Shown here one piece after another: positions 46,377 through 58,464 of a stretch of 64,000 nt of DNA. Under the pieces are notes generated by a model, which searched no databases, had not been told where the DNA came from, and saw only the letters and a list, made by a program, of their open reading frames with translations. Every line of letters begins with the position of its first letter. Positions within the stretch are counted from its first letter, which is position 1. The position numbers and the translations under genes are program-made. The DNA comes from Solanum dulcamara (Eukaryota; Streptophyta; Magnoliopsida; Solanales; Solanaceae), in the NCBI RefSeq assembly GCF_947179165.1, contig NC_077240.1, positions 74,867,501-74,931,500 on the forward strand. Direction: 5' to 3'.

Positions 46377-48112
46377 TGTCACGACCCCGACCCGTCGTGA
46401 CTAGCACCCACTCTAACTCTCCGATGGAAAAACCATTCTAGCAGCCCAACAACAATAATCACAATGTATACACAAGCTTAAAAATGCGGAAGCAGGTTTT
46501 AAATCGAAGATAAGTGTTGAGTTTCCATAAACTCAGAAAACTTACTAGTTAAAACCTCAAATGCGCGGAATTAAACACCCGTACGAACTGAAAGTCATTG
46601 TACCAAAACTCTAAAACTAACAAGTCTAGAACAGGAGTACAATCCCGAATAGAAACCAGTAATAAATAGAAATATTGTCTGAACACCTAAGTCCTGAAAA
46701 ACAAAGGACTAGACCAACGATAGAATTCACGGCAGCCTGAAGGAACAACTCACCTTTGAATTCAAAAACATGATCACTCCTCTAGACGAGGTCTCTCTAC
46801 TACTGGTTGAATATGTCATGTATTCAACAAAAAGGCAGAGTAAGAGTAGTATCAGTACACAAAACTATGGTGTACAGATAGGATCACGCGGTTAGCCAGT
46901 AGGCGGATCATAGACAAGTAAATTTTAACATAATAGGCACATACATATACAGAACAAGTCAACCACATCTCAATATCACAGTTCAAAGTCTTTCACATGT
47001 TATAATCTCACATAAAGGTCCTCTCAAGGGACTTACAAACAATCAACTTTGTATCGGAACGTGACACCCGATTCATGTATGTGTCGAAACATGACACCCG
47101 ATCCCAAAATATCACAATCACAAGAACATACAATGTTTACAACATTATACCATTAAGAATAGGTTCATCAATATAACATGCCAGCAAGTGATCATTTCAC
47201 ACATAGTGTAGCACGTTTTCCTATTCATATACATGCATGCATATCATGAAGCATTTTAACAAGTATATGAAACACATACAGGAAGCTAGACCATCACCTA
47301 CCTCAAATTCAAGCTTTCAGAATCTCACAACGCAATAGCCTTCCCTTTTCGGGTTCATTCTTCTCGTTCTTGGTCTAAAAACATTAAATACATATCAAAG
47401 ATCAATATAAGGGCCTAACTATCAAGAAATATAACATAATTTCATTCCCTCGGCCAAACCCATGATCCTAACCTTACTCTAGAGTTATTTTCCACCTTAG
47501 ATTTTCAATCCAAACCTCCCCCAATGATTATCACCCATGCTTCTAGTTTCTAAGAATCAAATTATGAATCTAGGGAGTAAAACCTTACCTTAAGAGTGGA
47601 AATCCGTGAAAAATCACTTGAAATCGCCCTAGGTCGCCTCTTGGGGTTTTAGAAACTGAACTTGCCGAAAAGACCAATTTTCACGACTTAAGTCGCGACT
47701 CTCCCGCTCTGGCATGACAGATCCCGCTCTAGCGGAAATAATTTTGCCTTGACGGGATAGGCGAAAGCATAGATCTCAGAGTTTGTGCTCCAATCTCCCC
47801 TTTCACAACACACCCCCTTCAAGGAAGTATTAAAATATACTCCCCATGCAAACTTCGATTTTGAGAGTTTTACTCACCCGAATGCGATTCCGCGAACCTA
47901 TAAATGCTCTGTATCGCCTTGGCTATTAGCCCGTCTAATCAATTTATAAATTTTACCTCCCATCGTTAACGTGATCACCCTAGACTTTACCTAACTCAGA
48001 ATTCATCCAAGTCTGGCCTAGGCTCAATTTTTCCGAAGTTTCTATCCGAAGTTTTCAGGCCCAAAATCCTTCCTCATTGGCCTATCCTTAATGATGAAAG
48101 CAGATCGTTACA
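46377..48112 (-). mobile_element. Gypsy-type solo LTR nested in copia 2 left LTR (~1736 bp)
   Basis: The plus strand begins TGTCACGACCCC and ends ATCGTTACA. It interrupts the first 11 bases of the copia 2 LTR: TGTTAGAAAAT stands on its left and AAAATAAACTAAC on its right, matching TGTTATAAAATAAA in the intact right LTR. The target duplication is AAAAT or AAAT, ambiguous because the LTR end also supplies an A. It contains a repeated GACACCCGAT phrase (47064-47103). Confidence 0.85.
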
Positions 48113-48335
48113 AAATAAACTAACTTAGTAATTTAATAATAAAGAGAGATAGTAAAAGAAATGAAGAGAATTGCTCATTTTCATTTGCATAACAGCAGTA
48201 GCTATAGCAAAGGATGGAAGTTAACAAGTTGAAGGGGATAAATTGGAGACAACTTTTGGTGGAGAGAAAAAGTAAAAGGAAAAAGAAGAAGGAAAAGAAA
48301 AGGTAAGGGAAAAGTGACATCCACTATGTATAACA
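48113..48335 (-). repeat. Copia 2 left LTR, remainder
   Basis: It continues the LTR begun at 46366-46376 and ends with CCACTATGTATAACA. It is homologous to 56191-56408, with an indel around 48185-48215. The adjacent minus-strand purine tract AAGGGAGAA is at 48336-48344. Confidence 0.87.
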
Positions 48336-48613
48336 TTCTCCCTTGGATGTCCACGTATAATGTGCCTCATTAAAAACTCTATAATAAACAATATACATAG
48401 TTATCCTGAAGAACCTTAAATGTTGTGCCTCGTTAAAATCTTATTAAAAAAAACCAGTGGGAAAAAACCTAATGAAGAAAAAAGAGTACACATATCTGGT
48501 AATACGCTTTGAGTGCTGCCTCATTAAACACCTTAACAGGAAAACCCAATGGGACAAAACCTTAGTTAAGAGAAAAAGAGTACAGCGTGTATTTTATTCC
48601 CCTGATGAAAACT
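48336..48613 (-). repeat. Copia 2 3' untranslated repeats
   Basis: Between the pol end and the purine tract, a motif containing TGCCTC(G/A)TTAAA, then CC(A/C)(G/A)TGGGA(A/C)AAAACC and AGAGTACA, occurs in two full copies (about 48425-48490 and 48515-48583), with a partial copy near 48360. Similar motifs are widespread in plant copia 3' regions (from memory). Confidence 0.75.
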
Positions 48614-51391
48614 TTATTTGATATTTTGGAGATGACGCATTACAATCTTATATCTTAGCTTCTCAAAAGTTGATATTGGTAATGCCTTTGTGAATAAATC
48701 TGCAAGATTATCACTCGAACGAACTTGTTGTACATCAATATCACTATTCTTCTGAAGATCATGTGCGAAGAATAATTTTGGTGAAATATGCTTCGTTATG
48801 TCTCTTTTTATGATGCCACCTTTCAATTGAACTATGCACGCGACATTGTCTTTGAATATAACTGTGGGTACTTTGACATCATTTTCCTACTTGATGAACT
48901 GTATCATCGATCTCAACCATACACATTCTCTACTTGCTTTATGAATTGCTATTATTTCAGCATGATTTGAAGAAGTAGCAACAATAGACTACTTAGTACA
49001 TCGCCATAATATAACAATTCCTCCATATGTAAATAGATAGCTTGTTTGAGATCGAGCTTTATATGGGTCTGATGAATAACCTGCATCTGCATAACCAATA
49101 ACATATGCACAACCTTTGTTACTATAAAACAAACTCATATCAATGGTACCCTTTAGGTATCACAAAATATGTTTGATACCATTTTAATGTCTCCGCGTTG
49201 AGGATGAACTATACCTTGCCAGCAAATTAACAAAAAATGTTATATCAAGTCTGGTTGCGTTAGCAAGATACATAAGTGCACCAATAGCACTAAGACATGG
49301 TACTTCAGGACCAAGAAGTTCTTCATCCTCTTCTAGATGTCGAAATGGATCTTTTTTCCACTTCAAGTGATTGAACAACCATTTGAGTACTTAATGAATG
49401 TGCTTTGTCCATGTAAAATTATTTTAACATTTTCTCAGTGTAGGCAGATTGGTGGATAGAGACTCCATCTGCTAAATGTTCAATTGCAGACCCAGATAAA
49501 GTTTTGTCTTTTCAAGATCTTTCATCTCAAATTCTTTCTTTAGATATTCAATCGCCTTTTGGACCTCTTCAAGGGTTCCAATGAGATTTATGTCATCAAC
49601 ATAAACGACGAGTATAACAAATTCTGATTCTATTTTCTTAATAAAAATACATGGATAAATGACATTATTTATATAATCTTCATTTATCAAGTACTCACTA
49701 AGGCGATTATACCACATACTCCCTAATTGTTTCAGACCATATAATGATCTTTGTAATTTGATTGAGTACATCTCTCGAGACTTAGTACATGATTCATGTA
49801 ATTTTAATCCTTTTGAGATTTTCAAGTAAATTTCATTATCAAGTGAACTATAAAGGTAAGTTGTAACTACATCCATTAGATGTATTTCAAAATTTTTATG
49901 TATAGCTAGACTGGTGAGTTATCAAAAAGTTATTTCATCCATAACAGGTGAATATGTTTCTTCATAGTTAACCTCGAGTCTTTGATAGAATCCTTGTTCA
50001 ACAAGGCGTGCCTTGTATCTTATAATTTCATTTCTCTCATTTCGTTTTTGTACAAAAATCCATTTATAGCTAACTCGTTTTTTACACCTTTAGGTATTTG
50101 GACTATAGGTCCAAAAATCTCACGTTTAGCAAGTGAGTTTAATTCTGATTAAAATGCATTTTGCCATTCTGGCCAATCACATCTACATCGACATTCTTCG
50201 AGGATTTAGGCTTAAAACTTTCAGTATCTTGCATGATGTTAAGTGCCAAATTATATGCAAAAATATTATCCACCGTAATTTTCGATCGATCTAAATTTAT
50301 CTCATCACTGGTAGAACTTATTGAAACTTTTCCATTCACTTGAGTCTCGGGTTCACTGATTTCTTCTGGAATATCAGGATTACTCAAATCTTGACCTTCT
50401 TCGGGAGTTTTTTTTTTGTAGCATCATCTTTATTATTCCTCACGCTTTTCTTTCTAAGATTTTTATCCTTGAACCCAATGGTCTACCACAATTCATGCGT
50501 GTTTGGGATTCAAAAGCTATGATACTAGTAGATGGTTCTTTTGGGACATCAATCCGGATAGGCACATTCACTGTAGGGATATGTGACTTAGTTATTCATT
50601 TCAAATCAGTAAATGCATCTGGCATTTAATTTGCTATTTTCTGTAAGTGAATGATCTTCTAGACCTCATGTTCACATGTGCGGGTACGTGGATCAAAATG
50701 AGATAGTGATGAAACTTTCCACGCAATTTCTCTTTTGGATCATTTTTCTCTCCCACTAATTGCGAAAAAGTTATTTCATCAAACTGACAATCTGTAAATC
50801 GAGCAGTAAATAAGTCTCCTATCAACAGTTCAAGGTAGCGAATTATGGAGGGTGAGTCAAACCCAATATATATGCCCAATCATCGTTGAAGGCCCATCTT
50901 TGTACGTTGTGGTGGTGCTACAGGCATGTATACCGCACAACCAAAAATTCGTAGATGAGCTATATTTGGCTCATGATCAAATACTAATTGGGATAGAGAG
51001 TATTTATTATAATTTATCGGTCTGAGACATACAAGTGTTGTTGCATGTAAGCTAGCATAACCCCAAATAGTAATCGATAATTTTTTTCATTAGTAGAGGC
51101 CTTGATATCAATTGTAGGCACTTAATAAATGACTCTAGAAGGCTGTTTTGAGTATGAATATGAGCAATAGGATATTCAATTTTATCCAATTGATAAGTAA
51201 TAATCATCAAAAGTTTGATGTAAATTCTCCAGCATTATCAAGACGAATAACTTTAATTGGATAATCTGGGAATTGCGCCCCTAATCTTATTATTTGTGTT
51301 AACAACTTCGCAAACGCCAGTTTGTGAGATGATAGGAGGCACACATGAAACAATCTTGATGATGCATCTATTAGAACCATAATATATCTAA
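48614..51391 (-). pseudogene. Copia 2 integrase C-terminal part, RT and RNase H
   Basis: From the right: integrase core resuming as FRYIMVLIDASSRL with RLDNAGEF (51207-51395), a linker (50139-50879), then RT (49472-49876: SLYGLKQLGSMWYNRL, catalytic VYVDDINLIGT) and RNase H with its C-terminus (48614-49378: SAIGALMYLANATRLDI and VRSSDNLADLFTKALP). Several stops and shifts separate the blocks. Confidence 0.87.
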
Positions 51392-51396
51392 ACAAT

Positions 51397-54295
51397 TGTC
51401 ACGACCTAGCCCCGTAGGCCGTGACTAGTGTCCGAATTGGACACTCGTATACACACATATTATCTATTATCAATCGACAATTAAACACGATATAGAATTT
51501 ATATGGGTAGCACGTTGTCTCAAACGGTCACTTATATATATACCAAAATCAGCTATTTCTTGGGGAGTCTTAATTGTCAAAAATAAGATAACATAATACG
51601 TAAGCCGACAAGGCTTTCACTCCGAATGTAAATGTCCAAAAACATAAGCCATACTAGTACACCAGACAACATCTACATACAACCCACTCATGTGTCTACA
51701 GACCTCTAAGAGGATTAACAATAGCATATGACGAGACAGGGCCCCGCCGTACCCCTAAAATACACAAATATATACATTATAAGGATTAGTACCAAAAGTT
51801 TAGGCTCCGAGACAATGGAGCACTTCAACCCGTTGAGTAGAATCCTAAGGTGGCGGCTCTCCAAAATGAGTATCTGTACCTGCGGGCACGAAACGCAGCC
51901 CCCCAAAGAAGGGGGTCAGTATGAAATATGTACCGAGTATATAAAGCATAAAAATATCGTAAAGGAGATCACATCTGAAATAAAGATTCAGGAGTCAAGT
52001 ATCATAATCAATAAATCACTGTACCTGTGTCTTATAAAATAAAGACATGCATATCATCATCATATATCGTACCTGGCCCGTTATGGGACTCAGTGTCACA
52101 ATTATATCAATATATCGTTATATGTATATATATACCATACCCGTCCCTCTAGCAAGGGACTCGGTGAATAGAGTAGTGTACACTGATACCGTACCCGGCC
52201 CATTATGGGACTCGATGCCATAATCATATCGTCATATCATTATAATATCATATTATCATATCACGTACCCGGCCCTCTAGTAAGGGACTCGGTGAATAAT
52301 GTAGTGGAATCCATACATGATAACATACCCGGCCTATCGTAGGACTCGGTGAGTAATACCATAACAATATGCACGAATAAGGTATCATTAGCAACCTTGT
52401 GAAATTTGATCATTATCGGAGACTTAATAGAATAAGCAAAATAGTCCATCATTTGAAACCCAAGACAATAGTCATTATGAATCACACCAATTATGGATTA
52501 TACTAAAATATGAATTATACCACAACATGAGTTATACCAACTAGGATGGCTGGAATCATACACATGAGTCAAGACATAACAATATAAATTTTGAAAATCA
52601 AGAACGGTAGCCATCCGAGTATATCTACGAATAAGAGTTTCTTTGGAATTTAAGCATACGTCATTCGTTCGTTTCATATGGATCATGCCAAAAGAAGAAA
52701 ATGTTAACTTTACATACCTTTAGCGTTTATACGTATATGTTGTCCAATATTATCTCAACCTATATTAAAACGTTAAGCACTATGATTAAGTTATGGACAA
52801 GAATAAAACGTAGTCTATCGTTAGTAGGTTATTTCTAAAAAAAATTGGACAGCACCTCCCCTATACCGCTCACTTTTCCCACTTTCAAACCAGCCATATA
52901 ATCATCAACCAACATCAACAATCCAAAATATTGACACAAAATAAGATTTATTATTCATGTTACCAAAGCAGTAAATTCGGAAAGTCAAGTACCTCACGTT
53001 GTATCTAAATTTTGAAAATGAAAACGGCAAAACTGGACTTTATAACCTTCATGAAACATTTAGATCTCTGTCTTAAGTTTCCAATTCAAAAGAAATAAAC
53101 TCAAAATTCATTTTCTACAAAGAGATATCATCAAAATACGAACAGCTATACATGAAGGAATTTTCAATCCAGAATCTGGACAGAATTTGTCTTATGATTC
53201 ATGCTCCGTTTTCGACATAATAACAGCAGATATAGACTAAGACATAAACATAAGAGTTGTAGGTACGTGTATTAGATTTCCAAAACATGTTTAATATCTA
53301 AAATCGAAGGTCTACACAATGAGATATTCCAGAATTACTACCAGCTACTCAATTCCAAAAACGGGTTTGAACATTCACAATCTTCATACACCTTTTTCCT
53401 CCAAATTCAAGAACAACAACTCATCAACAACATCAAAACAATATCAACCATTATTATACATCATCACTAAGATAATTCCATCTATTTAATCTACCTAAAA
53501 CAACCCTTTAACCCATAACTCTCAACAAATCACCAAACTAGTTTATAACACTATTTTCTCCGTTCTAATCCGTTAAAACTCTAACTAAACTTGTTAACAA
53601 TGAAAAGGAGACTTTAATATTACCTTAAATTTGCAGCACCACATAAAATCTTCTCCTTATTGTCTGATTTCTAGCTCAAATTGAAGCCAACGCGACGTAC
53701 AACAATTTTCTCTTCATGAGCTTCGGATTTCGGGACTTGAATTTTGGTCGGATTTGGGATTTCTCTCAAGAACTCCCTTTCTTTCTCTCTCTGGAAATTT
53801 CCAGAATTATGTTGGTCTAAAGTATGAAGGAATAGTTACAAAAAATCAGATTTAATTTCGTGGGCATTGGGCCTGACCCGAATTAGAATTGGGTTGGGCC
53901 GAATTCACTATTTAGTTTGGCCTGTCAGACTTAAAACGTCTATATCTTATTACTCCGATATTACATTTCGTCCCACGACCTATGGTTGAAAAGATATTTC
54001 AATTATATACAACTTTCATGTTGAGAGTTTTCCCAAATTCTCAAATTATAAAGAGGTTATGGCCTCCCGAAGTCAGCTTACCCGAAACGTGACTTTAAGA
54101 AAAACATATTTGATGGCTTCTATTTTGATTTGGCTTAAGGGTCTTTCTTGAGATGTATTTTACTACACATAAATTATTCATATAACTTGGCATCTACAAC
54201 AAATCATGTCCTTTTAAAATTCAAAATTAAAAGTCCTTGAATTTATAATCGTTAGCTTACGAATAATCCAAAATGCAAAAATACGGAATGTAACA
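51397..54295 (-). mobile_element. Gypsy solo LTR, 2899 bp, TSD ACAAT
   Basis: The plus strand starts TGTCACGACC and ends GGAATGTAACA, flanked by exact duplications ACAAT (51392-51396 and 54296-54300). Removing it rejoins the copia 2 integrase (IYGPIHPPSG on one side, LFRYIMVLIDA on the other). Its right half resembles the right half of the array LTRs (for example 52975-53110 versus 5805-5930), so it comes from a related family. It holds hairpin-rich tandem repeats at 52065-52355. Confidence 0.94.
52065..52355. repeat. Hairpin-bearing tandem repeats in solo LTR
   Basis: Five copies of a unit with the form TACCCGGCCC....GGGACTCGGTG lie at about 52070, 52132, 52188, 52264 and 52323. Each is an imperfect inverted repeat (GGCCC/GGGAC or GTCCCT/AGGGAC), with spacers of about 25-50 bp. 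Confidence 0.8.
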
Positions 54296-54300
54296 ACAAT

Positions 54301-56190
54301 CCACTAGGTGGATGAATAGGTCCATATATATCACAATATATACGCTCTAAAAAATAGGAGATTCGATGCCAACCTTCAGAGTTGATGGTCTGGAAATTAA
54401 TTTGCCTTGATAATAAGCAGAACATGAAAATTCATCATTCGTAAAAATCTTCAGGTTCTTTAACGGATGTCCAGTTGAATTTTCAAGAATTCGTCTCATC
54501 AGTATTGATCCAAGGTGACCTATTCGATCATGCCATAACATAAATGTATTTAGATTAGTAAACTTCTGGTTTATGATCAAATGTGCTTCAATTGCTCTAA
54601 TTTTTGCATAGTATTGGTCAGACGACAAAGTTGATAATTTTTTCCAAAATATATTTCTGGCCTGAGAGACTTTTACTTATACCAAGGTATTCAGTATTTA
54701 TTTCATTTAGTGTCTCAACATGATATCCATTTATGCTGATATCTTTAAAACTTAACAAGTTTCTTGGGAATTTAGAAAAGAATAGTGTATCATCTATAAC
54801 CATTTTTGTCCCCTTAGGCAGAAATATAGTAGCTCTTCTAGAGCTTTCAATAATTTTTGAATTACCCGAAATTGTAGTAACATTTGTTTTTCTTCTAAGC
54901 AAGTAGGAAAAATATTTTTCGTCTTTAAAAAATGCATGATTCGTTCAACTATCAATTATACAAATATTCTCGTGGTTGATCATTGATCCAAATAAAATTT
55001 GAGGAATATCCATTTTTTTTTCAAAAAGAAATAAAGTAAACATTATAATTAATACATGACTCATTATACAAATTTTATTTATTTACATGAATTAGAAAAA
55101 TAAAAACATATTATTTAGTACAAACAAGATAAAAAAAATCATTTAAATATTATTAGGCTTATCAATATTCATATTTTTTTCTGAAAAATTAAAGAAATCA
55201 GATACATCTAGATGCATAGGCTCAATATTATATTCAGAGATAAAGTCTATCTCTAGATTATTTTTTGCCCTTTTCAAGAATGCCTGATATAGTGAACCAA
55301 ACGTTTTGATGACCGGCAGATCCGTGACCAATGCCCTATACCTCCACATCTATGACATATACTTTCTAAATTTTTCTTTGGTATAACTTCTTGCTTTTCA
55401 TTGTTCTTTTTATATTGCTGATCATTTCTCGGTGCCAGCCGAGCATCATGATTATAATTTTTTTAGATCACGACTGCGGTCATGACCTCTTTCTCGTTGG
55501 TTATAGTTTGCCTGATTCACTTAAGGGAGTGGCAAAGAACCAATGGGCTGACTATCACGATTTTTCATTAACAGTTCGTTATGGCGTTTAGCAATAAAAA
55601 TGTGAGAAAGTAATTTAGAATATTTTTTAAAACCCTTTTCGCGATATTGCTGCTGTAGGAGCATATTCGCGGGTGAAAATGTGGAGTATATTTTCTTAAG
55701 TTTGTCTTGCTCAGTGATTTCTTTTTCACATAAATTTAACTGTGCTATAAATCTAAACAAGACAGAATTATATTCAGTTATATTTTTGAAATCCATTAAT
55801 CTCAAATTGAACCAATCATGACATGCCTGTGGAGGAATGACCAACTTTAGGTGATCATATCTTTCTTTTAAATTCTTTCACAGTTTAAGAAAGTCTTTTA
55901 ATGTGAGGTACTGTAATTTTAACCTTCATCAAGATGGTGACAAAGAAATATCATGGCTTTGGCACGGTCTTGACTAGATGCCATATTGTCATCTTTGATG
56001 GTGTTTGTCAGACCCATCGATTCTAAGTGTATTTCGGCATCTAGTGCCCATGATGAGTAGCATTTTCCAGATATATCAAGAGCAACAAATTCAAGTTTAG
56101 AGATATTAGACCTTTTAAGAAAATAAAATTCTTACCCTTTTGTTACCTTCTTAAAATAGCTCAAAGTGATGGAGGCTCGTACTAATAACA
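54301..56190 (-). pseudogene. Copia 2 gag, protease and integrase N-terminal part
   Basis: From the right: a leader with a possible degenerate primer site beside 56190, gag core (55521-55844: CHDWFNLRL, LLQQQYREKGF), a degraded zinc knuckle and gag-pol linker (55143-55349), then protease and its downstream region (54618-54902, with NLLSFKDISINGYH). GAG-pre-integrase and the integrase finger follow (54347-54628: LWHDRIGHLGSILMRRILENS), ending IYGPIHPPSG at the solo LTR. Stops break the frame repeatedly. Confidence 0.84.
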
Positions 56191-56408
56191 TGTTATAAAA
56201 TAAATTAACTTAGTAATTTAATAGTAAAGAGAGATAGTAAAAGAAAGAAAGAGAATTGACCTTTTTCATTTGCGCCACTTCAAAGGATGAAAGTTAACAA
56301 GTTGAAGGGGACAAATTGGAGACAACTTTTGGTAGAGAGAAAAAGTAAAAGGATAAAGCAGAAGGAAAAGAAAAAGGAAGGAAAAAGTGACATCCACTAT
56401 GTATAACA
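56191..56408 (-). repeat. Copia 2 right (5') LTR
   Basis: 218 bp, TGTTATAAAATAAATT to CACTATGTATAACA. It pairs with the split left LTR. Confidence 0.87.
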
Positions 56409-57782
56409 AAAAAATAAATTTTTGCTTATTAAAAGTATTTTAACCTTTTTCTTTTTTTATTTTACTTTATTCTTTTAATTTTCTATATGTTTTTTCCCAT
56501 TTTTTATTTTCTATCCGTTCTTTTCTTTCTCCTTTCCTTCTCCTATGTTTTTGAAGAAAAAGAAGTTAAAATTTTAAACAAAGAATGTAAAATCAAGTTC
56601 TTTACATATTTCAATGAACAATCTTTGGGTGGATTTTGAATTCTTTGATTGTTGATAGTGGGTTTCGTCGGCGGAGAGGGAAATAGTCGCCGAAAAAAAT
56701 ATTTTCCGGCGACAAAGAACTACTTCTTCAATTGCGATGATAGTGAATTTTGTCGTTGTCGTTGATTTTTTCATTGGAGATTATGTAAAGGTAATAGAAA
56801 TTGAAAAGCAAAAATGGAAAGGAAGAAGGTCACTATTAGCCACCATTTATCAGGCAATAGTAAAATGACAATACTTTTATATGAATTCAAAAAGAGATAA
56901 TACAATAAAATGATGATTATTTTGCTAAAGTTACAAAATGTTGATAGCATAAAAAATGACAATAGGAGCTTAATTTAAAAATGAAGATGAGGGTTAGGCG
57001 AACGCTTGGTGTCCGATTCAATATTTAAAAAGTTTAATTTTAATAATTTGATAATCATTAATTAAAAATATATACTAATATTAAATTCTTAAAGAATTCG
57101 ATCTGACACAATAGTCAAATTTCAACACAATAAATTTCGATTCAATTCGATAATTCGATTTTTGATAATTTATTCTCATCCCCACCCATACGCATATATA
57201 GTGCCAGAAACACATTAAGTCATTGCTTCCCGAACAGTCAATCCCTCTAATTGCGTTGTCTTTTAAAAGTTCCTTGAATTTCTTTGCCTCCACACAATTT
57301 TTTTTTAATTTCCTTGAAAAAGTTGGACTGGTCAAGACTTTATAATTTTGTTTTTTTTTTAATTTAAAATAAAGAAAAGGAGTAAAATAATGACCTTAAG
57401 AAACAAGAAACTACTTGGAGACCAAACTCATTAATGGACCATTGACCCAAAAAATAATAATCAAGTCAACCTTTTTGATTATACATAAAATAATAATCCC
57501 ATCAATTTATTTTATGTATCTTGTTTTAATTGGACACCGGGTATGGAGAAGTAATTTTCTTCTTCTTGGATTTCAGAATCTAAAACTAAAAATATATATT
57601 ATGAATTAAAATATTTTTAGAATTTGTGAAATTGTGTTGATTTAAAAACACCTAAAATAAGTCCATTCAAATAAATTCTATAAAAAATGAAGAAAATTTT
57701 GAATCCTATGATCTTAAACTAATGAAATCTAGAATCTATCAAAATATTATTTAATTTTATGATCTTTAGAAAATTAAAATTA
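56409..57782. other. Intergenic DNA, no confident gene
   Basis: AT-rich with short open stretches (for example 56574-56774 on the minus strand) that lack recognisable domains. Confidence 0.45.
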
Positions 57783-57910
57783 ACAATAACAACATATCAG
57801 TGTCATTCCACAAGGTGAGATTTGATGAGGGTAGAATATACACACACATATTTTTAATCTTATCACTTAGAGATATTGAGACTGTTTTCGAATACGCTCA
57901 GCTCAAAAAA
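57783..57910 (+). repeat. Decayed Solanaceae-type dispersed repeat
   Basis: The order of phrases AACAACATATCAGTGT, ATTCCACAAGGTGAGA, GAGGGTAGAATATACAC, AGATATTGAGACTGTTT and GCTCAAAAAA follows a very common short repeat I recall from Solanaceae genomes, ending in an A-run. Its exact family name is uncertain. Confidence 0.5.
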
Positions 57911-58046
57911 AAAATTCAAAGCAAATTAAAATTAGCAATTACCAAAAACAATTTTTTTAAAAATAAACTTAAGAAAAAGAGTAAGACAAATAAATTAATA
58001 AAAATAATTTCAAAGACAAATAAATTAATAAAAATAATTTCAAACC

Positions 58047-58236
58047 ACCGATCAGAGTTATGACGGAGTGGTAAGTACATCTTTATTCTTAGTCAGTAAT
58101 CTCGAATTTGATTTCATTGGGTATAAAATCATTTTTATTAGAGAGTTTTTTACCCTCAAATATAGGACTTTCCGATAAAATTTAGATTTAGTAGCGCTCC
58201 GATATGCCTATCGAATATGGGATAAGAAATAAAAAA
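58047..58236 (+). mobile_element. tRNA-derived SINE upstream of the BAR-domain gene
   Basis: The head carries tRNA-like promoter remnants (GGTAAGTAC....TCTCGAATTTGATT as decayed A and B boxes). The body contains ATAGGACTTTCCGATAA and GATTTAGTAG, and the tail is A-rich. This arrangement matches the tRNA-derived SINEs abundant in Solanaceae. Direct repeats TTCAAACC flank it (58039-58046 and 58237-58244). It ends about 230 bp before the gene's ATG, so it sits in the promoter or 5' leader. Confidence 0.75.
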
Positions 58237-58319
58237 TTCAAACCGGTTTGACATAAACCACAAAACCATACATACATGCAACAAAAGTTGCTCATGTTGA
58301 TTTTGACCAATTTTGTGAC

Positions 58320-58464
58320 ACGCTTCTCTTCTCTTCTTCCTTTCTAAAATCTCCTCTCTCTCATTAGGTTTTTTCCATTTCCACAACAATTTTTCTGTAC
58401 AATTTTTGTATTGGTTCCCTTCCAACACACTTTGTATTTTTTTTTTTCTGTATCACCAAAAAAT
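58320..58464 (+). promoter_or_regulatory. Probable 5' leader/core promoter with pyrimidine patch
   Basis: A strong CT-rich run (CTTCTCTTCTCTTCTTCC, about 58324-58341) is followed by CTCCTCTCTCTC and a T-rich stretch directly upstream of the ATG. Pyrimidine patches are common around plant transcription starts. The transcription start is not determined. Confidence 0.45.

Larger units (their letters stand above)
46366..56408 (-). mobile_element. Ty1/copia element 2 with two nested solo LTRs
   Basis: The right LTR is 56191-56408. The left LTR begins at 46366, is broken by a solo LTR at 46377-48112 and finishes at 48335. Without the two nested LTRs the element is about 5.4 kb. Minus-strand coding pieces run in order: gag (55521-55844), zinc knuckle, protease, GAG-pre-integrase, integrase (split by the second solo LTR), RT, RNase H. 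The outer flanks AAAAG and AAAAA could be a decayed target duplication. Stops and shifts throughout make it inactive. Confidence 0.87.

Noticed and set aside
52065..52355. Regularly spaced repeats resembling a CRISPR-like array.
   Set aside because: The units vary, the spacers are themselves repetitive, the context is a plant LTR, and no cas-like genes are present.
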